Made by a program: the position numbers and the translations under genes. Below, in pieces: positions 55,796-64,000 of a DNA stretch of 64,000 nt (position 1 is its first letter; the number at the start of each line of letters is the position of its first letter). The notes under the pieces are model-generated. The model worked only from the letters and a program-made list of their open reading frames with translations. It made no database searches and was not told the origin of the DNA. Source of the stretch: an uncultured Pelagibacteraceae bacterium (lineage in GTDB: Bacteria > Pseudomonadota > Alphaproteobacteria > Pelagibacterales > Pelagibacteraceae); contig CABZCX010000001.1 of the NCBI GenBank assembly GCA_902524345.1, positions 191,001 through 255,000 of the forward strand. Direction: 5' to 3'.

Positions 55796-56962
55796 ATGAA
55801 GTTAGCAAAAAGTTTAGATAGATTAGGCACAGAGTCTGCATTTACTGTTCTTGCAGAGGCAAAAAAATTAGAGGCACAAGGAAAGCCAATGATACATTTG
55901 GGATTAGGTCAGCCAGATTTTAAAACTCCTAAACATGTTGTTGAAGCTGCTAAAAAAGCACTAGATGATGGACATCATGGATATGTTATGTCAAATGGTA
56001 TCCCAGAATGTCGTCAAGCTGTTACAAGGTGGATCAAAAAACGTTATAATGTAGATATTAATTTTGAAAGAATTCTAATTATGCCTGGTGGAAAACCCAC
56101 TATGAGTTATGCCATTCAATGTTTTGGTGAACCAGGGGCAGAGATTATACACCCAACACCTGCTTTTCCAATTTATGAGTCAATGATAAACTATACAGGT
56201 TCAACTTCTGTTCCATATGACTTAACGGAAAATAAAGATTTAAAATTTGATCCAGATAAAATATTATCTATGATAACAGATAAAACTCGACTGTTAATTC
56301 TAATAAATCCAAATAATCCAACTGGAAGCTTTGTTGAAAAAAAAGATGTGGATGTTTTAGCTGATGGTCTGAAAAAGCACCCTCATGTTACAATACTTAG
56401 CGATGAAATTTATAGTAGACAAATTTTTGATGGAAAAGAAATGCCAACATTTTTCAACTATCCAGAGTTAAGGGAAAGATTAATTGTATTAGAGGGATGG
56501 AGTAAAGCTTATTCTATGACTGGGTGGAGACTTGGTTGGAGCTTTTGGCCAGAACATTTAGTCGAACATGTTAATAAATTATTAATTAATAGTGTTTCTT
56601 GTGTTAATGCTGCTGCTCAATTTGCCGGTATTGCTGCTTTGGATGGACCAGACGACTCAATTGATGCAATGATGGAAAAATTTACTCAAAGAAGAGATTT
56701 AATTTATAAAGGTTTAAATGATTTACCAGGTGTGGAATGTAGTTTACCTGGAGGAGCTTTTTATGCATTTCCTAAGGTAATTGGTACTGGCATGAATGGT
56801 GCAGAGTTTGCAAGAAAGGCTATGCATGAAGCAGGAGTTGCAATAGTTCCTGGTTCAGCTTTTGGTGAAACTTGCCAAAATTACGTTAGATTTAGTTTTG
56901 CAGCATCAAGAGATAATATTTCCCAAGCTCTTGAAAATATAAAGAAAATGCTGACTAAATAA
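55796..56962 (+). CDS. class I PLP-dependent aminotransferase
   Basis: The 388-residue fold-type I enzyme has the PLP Lys237 in VLEGWSKAYSMTGWRLGW, NPNNPTGSFV, LSDEIYS and the C-terminal Arg in YVRFSFA. It resembles the aspartate/aromatic/alanine group; the exact amino donor is not clear. Position 10 bp after the two dehydrogenases suggests it converts the 2-oxoacids they produce to amino acids, or the reverse. Confidence 0.93.
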   Translation: MKLAKSLDRLGTESAFTVLAEAKKLEAQGKPMIHLGLGQPDFKTPKHVVEAAKKALDDGHHGYVMSNGIPECRQAVTRWIKKRYNVDINFERILIMPGGKPTMSYAIQCFGEPGAEIIHPTPAFPIYESMINYTGSTSVPYDLTENKDLKFDPDKILSMITDKTRLLILINPNNPTGSFVEKKDVDVLADGLKKHPHVTILSDEIYSRQIFDGKEMPTFFNYPELRERLIVLEGWSKAYSMTGWRLGWSFWPEHLVEHVNKLLINSVSCVNAAAQFAGIAALDGPDDSIDAMMEKFTQRRDLIYKGLNDLPGVECSLPGGAFYAFPKVIGTGMNGAEFARKAMHEAGVAIVPGSAFGETCQNYVRFSFAASRDNISQALENIKKMLTK

Positions 56963-56999
56963 GCTGTATTTTTGCTAAAATTTTTATTAATATTTATCA

Positions 57000-58373
57000 A
57001 TGAACGATCAAGTACAAGCTGAGTTAAAAAAGATTTTTAACGGTAGGTTTTCAACATCAGTATCGACTAGAGCAAACTATGCAAGGGGTGAAGATACGTA
57101 TGATCCTATTCTATCAAAGGCAGTTGTATTTCCTGAAACTAATGAGGAAGTTTCTAAGATATTAAGCCTTTGCAACAAACATAAAATCCCAGTTGTTCCT
57201 TTTGGGACAGGAACCTCTTTAGAAGGAAACGTTGTGGGTCATGACAAGGGAATCACAATTAGTCTTGAAAAAATGAATAAAATTTTGAGTGTCAACGTTG
57301 AGGATTTTGATTGTAGAGTTCAAGCTTGTGTAACTAAAGAGCAGCTAAATGATTATTTAAGGGAGGATGGAGTTTTCTTTCCAATCGATCCAGGAGCAAA
57401 TGCAGCTATAGGCGGTATGGCGTCGACCTCAGCTTCGGGAACCATGGCAGTAAAATATGGCACAATGAAAACTGTAATAACTGGTTTAACTGTAATTTTG
57501 CCTAATGGAGATATTATTAACACAGGTAGCAGAACTAAAAAAACCTCAGCGGGCTACAATTTGACAAACTTATTTATTGGTTCAGAGGGAACTTTGGGGA
57601 TTATAACAGAAATTCAATTGAGATTATCCCCAATACCAGAGAGTATCATGTCAGCTGTATGTCACTTTCCAACTCTAGAAAGCGCGGTTCAGACTGCCCA
57701 ACAGGTTATTCAATATGGTGTGCCTATTGCTAGGATTGAAATGCTCAATAAAGATCAAATGGAAATTAGTATTAATTACTCAAAATTAAAAGATATTGAA
57801 GCAGTCCCAACTTTATTTTTTGAGTTTCACGGAACAGAGGGATCAAATAAGGAGAATATAAAAATTGTTGAGGAAATCTCAAAGGATAATAATGGAAGCT
57901 CTTTTAAATGGGCAAAAGATTTAGAGGAAAGAAATAAACTTTGGAAAGCTAGGTGGGATGTTTATTACTCTGTTAAAGCATTAATTAACAATGGGAGAGT
58001 TTATTCCACAGATGTTTGTTTACCTATTTCCAAAATCACTGAGTGTGTAAATTTTGCTGAGGCGCAAACAAAAAAGCTTGGTTTGAGAGCTCCAATGGTA
58101 GGTCATTTAGGTGATGGAAATTTTCATGTAATTTTGCCTTATGATCCAAAAGAAGAGGGAACCTATAACAAAATAAGAGACTTTAGTGATCTTTTAATTG
58201 AAAAAACTTTGGAACTTAATGGCACAATAACAGGTGAACACGGAGTTGGATTACATAAAAAAGCTTATCTATTGAAAGAACATGGTGACTGTATTCCATT
58301 AATGAAATCTATAAAAAGAAGTATTGATCAAAATAACATTATGAATCCTGGTAAGATATTTGATCTTAACTAG
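57000..58373 (+). CDS. FAD-linked D-2-hydroxyacid dehydrogenase (GlcD / D-lactate dehydrogenase type)
   Basis: The 457-residue VAO/PCMH-fold flavoenzyme has VVPFGTGTSLEGNVVG (FAD-binding, near 63-78), NAAIGGMASTSASGTMAVKYG (split) and C-terminal GHLGDGNFHVI and TGEHGVGLHKKAYL. It oxidises D-lactate, glycolate or D-2-hydroxyglutarate-like acids. No glcE/glcF genes follow, so it looks like a single-subunit form. It complements the L-specific pair upstream. Confidence 0.92.
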   Translation: MNDQVQAELKKIFNGRFSTSVSTRANYARGEDTYDPILSKAVVFPETNEEVSKILSLCNKHKIPVVPFGTGTSLEGNVVGHDKGITISLEKMNKILSVNVEDFDCRVQACVTKEQLNDYLREDGVFFPIDPGANAAIGGMASTSASGTMAVKYGTMKTVITGLTVILPNGDIINTGSRTKKTSAGYNLTNLFIGSEGTLGIITEIQLRLSPIPESIMSAVCHFPTLESAVQTAQQVIQYGVPIARIEMLNKDQMEISINYSKLKDIEAVPTLFFEFHGTEGSNKENIKIVEEISKDNNGSSFKWAKDLEERNKLWKARWDVYYSVKALINNGRVYSTDVCLPISKITECVNFAEAQTKKLGLRAPMVGHLGDGNFHVILPYDPKEEGTYNKIRDFSDLLIEKTLELNGTITGEHGVGLHKKAYLLKEHGDCIPLMKSIKRSIDQNNIMNPGKIFDLN

Positions 58374-58390
58374 TTAAATTTAGGTATTTT

Positions 58391-59344
58391 ATGAAAAAAA
58401 TTCTAATTACAAGAAAGTTGATTAAAGAAAGCGAAGACAAAGCTGTTAAAACTTTTAGTCCAATATTTAACACTAATGATGAACTGTACTCACAAAAAAA
58501 AGTTATTGAAATGAGTAATGGGTGTGATGGAATTTTATCATCACTCACTGACAAAATGGATAAACAGACTATTGATAAACTACCTGATACTATCAAGATA
58601 ATATCAAATTTTGCTGTTGGATTTGGAAACATTGATTTAGAGGCTGCAAAGAGCAGAGGTATTGCTGTTACAAATACTCCTGAGGTATTATCTGATGCAA
58701 CTGCAGAGATAGGAATACTTTTAATTCTTGGTGCATGCAGAAGAGCTGCAGAGGGCATACAGTCAGCACAAGAAGGTGGATGGAAATGGTCAGCAGATTA
58801 TTTAATTGGTAAGCAATTAACAGGAACAAGATTAGGAGTTTTAGGAATGGGAAGAATAGGTCAAAAAATTGCTAAAATTGCTAGATCATTAGGAATGATA
58901 ATTCATTATCACAACAGATCCAAACTTAGTGAGGAAAAAGAACAAGGCGCTGTTTATCATAAAGATATAAAAAGTCTTTTTTCTGTCTCTGATGTTTTAT
59001 CTATTTGTTGTCCTGCAACAAAAGAAACAGAGAACATGATTAACAAGGAAACAGTAGAGTATTTTCCAAAAGGTGCAGTAATAACCAATGTAGCTAGAGG
59101 AGACATTGTTGATGATGAGGCTTTAATAGATGCTTTAAATAGAAGAAAAATTTATGCAGTTGGTCTTGATGTTTATAAAAATGAGCCAAACTTAAATCCA
59201 GGGTATAGTAAAATTAAATCAGCATTTATTTTACCTCACCTTGGTAGTGCAACGAAGGACACAAGAATTGCAATGGCTAATTTAGCTATAGATAATATTG
59301 ATGAGTTTTTTAAAACTGGAAATTGTAAAAACAAAGTCAATTAA
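58391..59344 (+). CDS. D-isomer-specific 2-hydroxyacid dehydrogenase (glyoxylate/hydroxypyruvate reductase type)
   Basis: The 317-residue NAD(P)-dependent enzyme has the Rossmann motif GMGRIGQKIAKIA (near 154-166), catalytic Arg in NVARGDIVDD, Glu in YKNEPNL and His in LPHLGSAT. The YHNRSKL stretch after the second strand suits the glyoxylate reductase / D-glycerate dehydrogenase group. It starts 17 bp after the GlcD-like gene and ends the 2-hydroxyacid run before the TRAP genes. Confidence 0.92.
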   Translation: MKKILITRKLIKESEDKAVKTFSPIFNTNDELYSQKKVIEMSNGCDGILSSLTDKMDKQTIDKLPDTIKIISNFAVGFGNIDLEAAKSRGIAVTNTPEVLSDATAEIGILLILGACRRAAEGIQSAQEGGWKWSADYLIGKQLTGTRLGVLGMGRIGQKIAKIARSLGMIIHYHNRSKLSEEKEQGAVYHKDIKSLFSVSDVLSICCPATKETENMINKETVEYFPKGAVITNVARGDIVDDEALIDALNRRKIYAVGLDVYKNEPNLNPGYSKIKSAFILPHLGSATKDTRIAMANLAIDNIDEFFKTGNCKNKVN

Positions 59345-59418
59345 TTCTACCTTGGATTGAATAAAATTCAACTTCTGCGACATCTACGCTACTTTTTAGA
59401 AAGACTCCAATCTCAAAC

Positions 59419-59456
59419 TATGCTTAAATTCGCCAGTTAATTAACTGTAATAGGAG
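59419..59456 (+). promoter_or_regulatory. dctP leader: candidate -10, 14-bp palindrome and RBS
   Basis: A TATGCT -10-like box is at 59419-59424. A perfect palindrome, CAGTTAATTAACTG, occupies 59434-59447, and a strong AGGAG ribosome-binding site is at 59452-59456, 5 bp before the dctP ATG. The palindrome overlaps the predicted transcription start region, so it could be an operator. Confidence 0.4.
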
Positions 59457-59461
59457 AAATA

Positions 59462-60616
59462 ATGACTAAAGAAAATAAATCATTGAAGGTGAAAACATCT
59501 TCAAGACGTAAGTTCTTTAAGACTGCTGCGAAGACAGGTGCTTTAGCTGCAGCCGCTGTTGCAATGCCATACGTAAAGGCAAATGCAGCAACTACATTAA
59601 AGATGCAAGCTGCATGGCCTAGTGGAGCAAATATCTTTTTTGAAATGGCTGGGGACTATTGTAACATGGTAAAAGAAATGTCTGGAGGATCTCTTCAGAT
59701 TGATCTTCAACCAGTTGGAGCGGTTGTAAAGACTTCAGAAATCGGACAAGCGGTTAGTTCCGGTGTAGTAGATATGGGTCACTGGGTGACTGCATATTGG
59801 TATGGTAAAAATCCTGCTGCATCATTATTTGGAACTGGTCCTTCATACGGTATGTCATCTCAAGAAGTAATGGGATGGATGGAGTATGGTGGAGGAAGAA
59901 AACTATATGACGAAACACTTGCAAAAGTTGGTTTCGATTATATTGGTTTTTTCCATATGCCTATGCCAGCACAGCCTTTTGGTTGGTTCAAAAAGAACGT
60001 AACTAAAGTATCTGATGTTAAAGGTATGAAGTACAGAACTGTTGGTTTAGCGACTAACGTTTTGACTGCAATGGGAATGGTAGTTAGACAATTACCAGGT
60101 GGTGAAATCCAGCCAGCAATGAAAACTGGTTTGATTGAAGCTGCTGAGTTTAACAACCCGACTTCAGACTCTCAATTTGGTATGCAAGATGTTTCTAAGC
60201 ATTATCACTTAGGAAGCTTCCACCAATCTCAAGAGATGTTTGAAATTCCAGTTAACAAAAAAACATACAATAGTTTATCACCTGCACATCAAGCAATATT
60301 GAAAAATGCTGCTTACGCTGCAAACAGTGACAACTACTTTAAAGCTTTAGTAAGATACTCAGCTGACTTAGCTAAGTTAATGAATGAGCATAAAGTAAAT
60401 GTGTATCAAACTTCAGATGAGATTTTAGCTCAACAATTAAAAGGTTGGGATAAAGTTATCGGCGATTTCAATAAGAAAGATCCTTTCTTTAAGAAAGTCG
60501 TAGATTCTCAAAAATCATATGCGAAGAGAGTAATGAAATACTTGCTGATGAATCAGCCAAATTACAAACTTGCATACGAAAATGAGTTTGGTCCAATAGG
60601 AAAAGTTAAACTGTAA
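59462..60616 (+). CDS. dctP: TRAP transporter solute-binding protein, TakP/lactate-binding type
   Basis: The 384-residue periplasmic receptor is preceded by a Tat signal (SSRRKFFK with Arg15-Arg16; cleavage after ANA, residue 42). It has the DctP fold, with AAWPSGANIFFEMAGDYC, MKTGLIEAAEFNNPTSD and DVSKHYHLGSFHQSQEMFEI (split). The closest resemblance is to 2-oxoacid and lactate receptors. The gene is more G/C-rich than its neighbours and has a strong RBS, suggesting very high expression. A terminator follows at 60636. Confidence 0.93.
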   Translation: MTKENKSLKVKTSSRRKFFKTAAKTGALAAAAVAMPYVKANAATTLKMQAAWPSGANIFFEMAGDYCNMVKEMSGGSLQIDLQPVGAVVKTSEIGQAVSSGVVDMGHWVTAYWYGKNPAASLFGTGPSYGMSSQEVMGWMEYGGGRKLYDETLAKVGFDYIGFFHMPMPAQPFGWFKKNVTKVSDVKGMKYRTVGLATNVLTAMGMVVRQLPGGEIQPAMKTGLIEAAEFNNPTSDSQFGMQDVSKHYHLGSFHQSQEMFEIPVNKKTYNSLSPAHQAILKNAAYAANSDNYFKALVRYSADLAKLMNEHKVNVYQTSDEILAQQLKGWDKVIGDFNKKDPFFKKVVDSQKSYAKRVMKYLLMNQPNYKLAYENEFGPIGKVKL

Positions 60617-60635
60617 TTAACTTTTAATAAAATTT

Positions 60636-60661
60636 AAAGGGGGGCTTAGGCCCCCTTTTTT
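60636..60661 (+). terminator. rho-independent terminator between dctP and dctQ
   Basis: A 10-bp stem (60636-60645 with 60650-60659, G/C-rich core GGGGGC/GCCCCC) with TTAG loop is followed by a T-run. It lies 20 bp after dctP and before dctQ, so it likely reduces transcription into the membrane subunits. Confidence 0.93.
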
Positions 60662-60701
60662 ATTTGATTAATCCAATACAATTCAATAAAAGTTTATATC
60701 T

Positions 60702-61295
60702 ATGATGAGATCTTACATAAAATTTGCTGATAGATTAAGTGTCTCAATGGGTAAAGCTTTCTCATGGTGCATCGTAATTTTAATGGGAGGAACTTGTTAT
60801 GAAGTTTTCATGGCGTATGCTTTAAATGCACCGACTTTATGGAATTTTGATTTTAGCCTTCAAATGTATGGTGCAATTTTTATGATGGCAGGTGCGTACA
60901 CTTTATGCACAGAAGCGCATGTTCGGGGAGACGTTATTTACAGATTATTTCCTCAAAGAACACAAGCTTGGATAGATTTGATTTTATATTTTATTTTCTT
61001 TTTCCCTGGTGTTGTTGCATTGGCATTTTATGGTTACGAATACGCAGCGCTTGCATGGAAAATTAAAGAAACAAGTTGGAACAGCCCAGCTCAAATTCAA
61101 ATTTACATGGCAAAATCTTTGATACCTTTGTCTGGAACTTTATTAACTCTACAGGGAATAAGTGAGGTTTTTAGGTGTATCATATGTATAAAAACCGGTA
61201 GTTGGCCAGAAAGAGGAACTGAGCGTGATGCTGAAGAAACTGAAAAAGTATTAATGAGAACTTCACAAGAAGGAAATAAAGAAGATGTTATTTAG
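60702..61295 (+). CDS. dctQ: TRAP transporter small membrane subunit
   Basis: The 197-residue protein has four membrane helices (about 16-35, 46-64, 86-108, 131-150). It shows the DctQ pattern YGAIFMMAGAYTLCTEAHVRGDVIY (split) and a C-terminal charged tail. It forms the transport unit with DctM. Two ATG codons in a row make the exact start unclear by one residue. It overlaps dctM by 11 bp. Confidence 0.94.
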   Translation: MMRSYIKFADRLSVSMGKAFSWCIVILMGGTCYEVFMAYALNAPTLWNFDFSLQMYGAIFMMAGAYTLCTEAHVRGDVIYRLFPQRTQAWIDLILYFIFFFPGVVALAFYGYEYAALAWKIKETSWNSPAQIQIYMAKSLIPLSGTLLTLQGISEVFRCIICIKTGSWPERGTERDAEETEKVLMRTSQEGNKEDVI

Positions 61296-62646
61296 TCTAA
61301 CAAATCCTGAAGTGGCAATTATGATGATGGGTATATTTCTATTTGCCGTACTATTAGGTTTTCCGATTGCCTTTACTTTAATGGCGATGGGACTAGGTTT
61401 TGGATATTATGCTTACTTTGATCCAACAAAGATGGAACATCTTTTTGATAATAGGATATTCCAACTTTTTGTACAAAATACCTACACTGTCATGGATAAC
61501 AACGTGCTTACCGCGGTTCCGCTCTTTTTGTTTATGGGATATTTGGTTGAAAGAGCAGGTATCGTAGCAAAATTATTTTTTGCAATTAGATTAGCATCTC
61601 ATAAGCTTCCTGCATCAATGGCAGTTGCAGCATTGATTACGTGTGCATTGTTTTCAACAGCTACAGGTATTATCGGTGCAGTTGTTACTTTAATGGGATT
61701 ACTAGCATGGCCTGCTATGATTAAAGCGGGTTATGATAAAAAATTTGCATCTGGAATAATTTGTTCAGGTGGGTGTTTAGGAATTTTAATTCCACCTAGC
61801 ATTATGTTGATTGTTTACTCCGTAATTGCTCAATTATCACCATTAAGATTATTTGCCGCCGCTATTTTTCCAGGACTTATGTTGGCGGGACTCTACATTG
61901 CTTACGCAGTGTTTAGAGCTTGGTTAAATCCATCGATAGCACCAAAACCGGCGGCAGAAGAAATACCTCCTACAGCAGTAATTATGAAAGAGGTTCTTGT
62001 TTCTTTCTTACCTTTGTTTTCTTTAATAATTTTAGTTCTAGGTACAATTTTAGCTGGAATTGCAACACCCGCTGAAGCTGCAGCAGTCGGGGCATTTGGT
62101 TCATTAGTGCTCTCATATTTCTACAAAACTCTTAAATGGAAAAATTTCAAAGAGTCTGTCTTTCTAACAGCTAAAACAACTGCAATGATTATGTGGTTAT
62201 TCATAGGATCGTGGACATTTGCCTCTGTATTTTCTTATCTTGGTGGTCACGAAGTTTTTGAACATTTTTTTAAGTCTCTAAATTTACAGCCTTGGCAATT
62301 TTTAGTAATTACACAATTGATTATATTTTTATTAGGTTGGCCATTAGAGTGGACAGAAATATTAATTATTTTTGTGCCGATATTTTTACCATTAGTTGAA
62401 TTTTTTGGAGTTAACCCATACTTCTTTGCAATGTTAATTGCTTTAAATTTGCAAACCTCATTTTTAACACCCCCCATGGCAATGTCTGCCTACTACTTAA
62501 AGGGAGTTCAATCAAAGAATGTTGAATTAATGCAGATCTTTGGTGGAATAATGCCATTTTTAGGTATTGTAATTTTAGCGATGGTTTTAATGTATTTATT
62601 TCCAGGTATAGCACTTTGGTTACCAGAGACATTATTTGCAAATTAA
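61285..62646 (+). CDS. dctM: TRAP transporter large membrane subunit
   Basis: The 453-residue protein has about 12 membrane helices, with LGFPIAFTLMAMGLGFG at the N-terminus, NVLTAVPLFLFMGYLVERAG, GCLGILIPPSIMLIVYSV and LQTSFLTPPMAMSAYYLKG (all DctM signatures). It drives sodium-coupled uptake of the acid bound by DctP. The amidase gene follows 7 bp later. Confidence 0.95.
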   Translation: MLFSLTNPEVAIMMMGIFLFAVLLGFPIAFTLMAMGLGFGYYAYFDPTKMEHLFDNRIFQLFVQNTYTVMDNNVLTAVPLFLFMGYLVERAGIVAKLFFAIRLASHKLPASMAVAALITCALFSTATGIIGAVVTLMGLLAWPAMIKAGYDKKFASGIICSGGCLGILIPPSIMLIVYSVIAQLSPLRLFAAAIFPGLMLAGLYIAYAVFRAWLNPSIAPKPAAEEIPPTAVIMKEVLVSFLPLFSLIILVLGTILAGIATPAEAAAVGAFGSLVLSYFYKTLKWKNFKESVFLTAKTTAMIMWLFIGSWTFASVFSYLGGHEVFEHFFKSLNLQPWQFLVITQLIIFLLGWPLEWTEILIIFVPIFLPLVEFFGVNPYFFAMLIALNLQTSFLTPPMAMSAYYLKGVQSKNVELMQIFGGIMPFLGIVILAMVLMYLFPGIALWLPETLFAN

Positions 62647-62653
62647 TTTTTAA

Positions 62654-63982
62654 ATGACAGATATATTTTCTTTAAGTCTCGAAGAACTTGCAGCCAAGAT
62701 TAAAGATGCCCAACTCACTTCAGTTGATGTTTGTGAAAAGTATATTGAAAGAATAAACAAATTTGACAAAGATATAAAGGCATGGGCCCATTTTGATAAA
62801 AAAGTTTTGTTGGAAAAAGCCTCTGAGGCTGATGATCATAGAAGATCTGGAAAACCAACTGGTCCACTTCACGGTGTACCCATTGCGGTTAAAGACATTA
62901 TTGGCACAGTTGATATGCCAACAGAATGTGGAACAGTTATAAGAAAAGGTAAATCATACTCACAAAATGCAGAAATAATAGATTTGCTTCATGCATCCGG
63001 AGCAATTGTAATGGGTAAAACAGCAACCTCAGAACTTGCTTACTTAGGACCTCCGGCAACTACAAATCCGCACGATAAAACAAGAACACCAGGTGGTTCC
63101 TCAAGCGGATCTGCCGCATCTGTGGCTTCTTTTATGGCACCTGCATCAATTGGATCTCAAACTGGTGGATCCATTATTAGACCAGCATCTTATTGTGGAG
63201 TAGTGGGATATAAGCCTAGTTACGGATTAATATCTAGAAATGGTGTTTTGAGAACATCTTATAGTCTGGATCATATAGGAATTTTTGGACGAAAAGTTGA
63301 AGATGTAGCTATGTTGGCAAAAGTTCTCATAAAAAAAGATAAATTTGATCCAGCGACCATACATTACTCAACAGAAAATATTTTATCTGAAACAAAAAAA
63401 GGACCTCTTTTCGATCCCAAATTTATTTTTTACAAAACTGAACATTGGAAATTAATAGATAAAAAGTCTAGAGAGTCTTTTGAATATTTCATTAAATCAT
63501 TTAAAAAGAATATTGAGATTTTTGATACTCCTTCTTATTTTAAGGATATACATAAATACCATCAAATTATTCATGAGACTGATTTAGCTAATAATTTTTC
63601 AGTTTATTTTAAAAAATTTAAAAAAAAATTGTCTAAGTATATGCAAGATGCAATTACAAGAGGAAATAAATATTCGGCCAAAGAATATGCAGAGGCAATT
63701 GATTTTATAAAAAGAAGTTATGAGTCATACCAAGAAGTTTTTGAGGATTATCATGGAGTATTGTCGCCAGCTAGTCCGGGTGTTGCGCCCACAGGTTTAA
63801 AAAGTACAGGAACAGCGGAATTTAATAAAGTTTGGTCTTATCTTGGGACGCCATGTATTTCGTTACCTTTACTTGAGGGGGAAAATAATTTACCATTAGG
63901 TGTTCAATTAATTGGCAATAAATATGATGATCATAGATTTTTAGGAATTGCTAATTGGTTAGAGAAAGAATGTCAGGAATAA
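62654..63982 (+). CDS. amidase signature (AS) family hydrolase
   Basis: The 442-residue protein has the AS Ser-cisSer-Lys triad: Lys80 in VPIAVKDIIG, the cis-Ser in GGSSSGS (about 150) and nucleophile Ser173 in TGGSIIRP. It hydrolyses an amide; the substrate is not evident. A GatA role is unlikely because gatB/gatC are absent and the C-terminus is short. Its place right after dctM suggests that it acts on a compound handled by the same cluster, or that cotranscription is incidental. Confidence 0.9.
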   Translation: MTDIFSLSLEELAAKIKDAQLTSVDVCEKYIERINKFDKDIKAWAHFDKKVLLEKASEADDHRRSGKPTGPLHGVPIAVKDIIGTVDMPTECGTVIRKGKSYSQNAEIIDLLHASGAIVMGKTATSELAYLGPPATTNPHDKTRTPGGSSSGSAASVASFMAPASIGSQTGGSIIRPASYCGVVGYKPSYGLISRNGVLRTSYSLDHIGIFGRKVEDVAMLAKVLIKKDKFDPATIHYSTENILSETKKGPLFDPKFIFYKTEHWKLIDKKSRESFEYFIKSFKKNIEIFDTPSYFKDIHKYHQIIHETDLANNFSVYFKKFKKKLSKYMQDAITRGNKYSAKEYAEAIDFIKRSYESYQEVFEDYHGVLSPASPGVAPTGLKSTGTAEFNKVWSYLGTPCISLPLLEGENNLPLGVQLIGNKYDDHRFLGIANWLEKECQE

Positions 63983-63983
63983 A

Positions 63984-64000
63984 ATGAATAAAATTACTAC
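63984..64000 (+). CDS. possible start of next gene (truncated by window edge)
   Basis: An ATG at 63984, one base after the amidase stop, opens a frame (MNKITT) to the window end. The spacing fits the local operon style. Too little is visible to identify it. Confidence 0.35.

Noticed and set aside
59345-59461. Riboswitch in the dctP leader
   Set aside because: Only a short palindrome and a small TTGAAT/ATTCAA hairpin are visible; no conserved aptamer sequence is recognised.
62654-63982. Amidase as GatA of the Glu-tRNA(Gln) amidotransferase
   Set aside because: gatB and gatC are not adjacent, the C-terminal part is short, and the context is a transporter operon.
1-64000. CRISPR arrays, insertion sequences, prophage or replication origin
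   Set aside because: No spaced repeats, transposase, phage structural genes, dnaA boxes or related genes were seen on either strand.

Overview
The window is a dense, very AT-rich stretch of chromosome with gaps mostly under 100 bp, many 1-4 bp stop/start overlaps and no mobile elements, CRISPR arrays or phage genes. Base composition, streamlining, lysine- and asparagine-rich proteins and alphaproteobacterial gene orders (coaE-dnaQ-secB-fxsA-tim44-smr, hslVU next to his genes, lolA-ftsK, purH-heparinase-rpe, tsaD-hemC-hemD, DUF2794-yciB, ccm genes) point to a marine SAR11 / Pelagibacterales bacterium. This is inferred from reading the sequence; no database search was run.

Layout. 0-3.8 kb: end of coaE, dnaQ, secB, fxsA, a Tim44-like protein, an Smr protein and a sulfotransferase. 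3.8-10 kb: hslVU facing a hisBHAFE operon that runs on into a small unknown protein, a HIT protein and an acetyltransferase. 10-19.2 kb: lolA, ftsK, a ubiquinone-type hydroxylase, a Lon-substrate-domain protein, tRNA-Gly(GCC), pterin carbinolamine dehydratase, purH, a heparinase-family protein, rpe and a membrane protein. 19.2-25.6 kb: an acetate-type sodium symporter with its DUF4212 small subunit, acetyl-CoA synthetase with an unusual lysine-rich tail, an EVE protein and tsaD. 25.7-34.9 kb: hemC, hemD, an MscS channel, YggT, folD, small membrane proteins, a metallo-beta-lactamase-fold hydrolase, and a TesA-like esterase divergent from a YbbA/YbbP ABC exporter.

34.9-43.7 kb is the most unusual part. 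Two photolyase-family genes lie about 3.6 kb apart. Around them are an SDR protein that lacks the catalytic Tyr, a PQQ-type sugar dehydrogenase, a 43-residue DUF2256 zinc-ribbon-like protein, a DUF4174-like protein, a CRTAC1/FG-GAP protein, a fasciclin protein, a Cys-rich exported protein and PsiE-like and other membrane proteins. The first photolyase lacks the usual CxxC of the iron-sulfur class. The second looks permuted: the FAD-binding half comes first and an alpha/beta-like half second. I read this block as a light / oxidative-stress module with no visible dedicated regulator.

43.8-53.5 kb: argG, an IalB-like protein, an aldo/keto reductase, a BI-1/YccA protein, DUF2794, yciB, hspQ, a candidate structured RNA, then ccmCDEFGH with a PagL-like gene. 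53.5-64 kb: a 2-hydroxyacid / 2-oxoacid utilisation block. It holds two tandem FMN-dependent L-2-hydroxyacid dehydrogenases, a class I aminotransferase, a GlcD-type FAD dehydrogenase, a D-2-hydroxyacid (glyoxylate/hydroxypyruvate-type) dehydrogenase, a complete TRAP transporter (dctP, terminator, dctQ, dctM) and an amidase.
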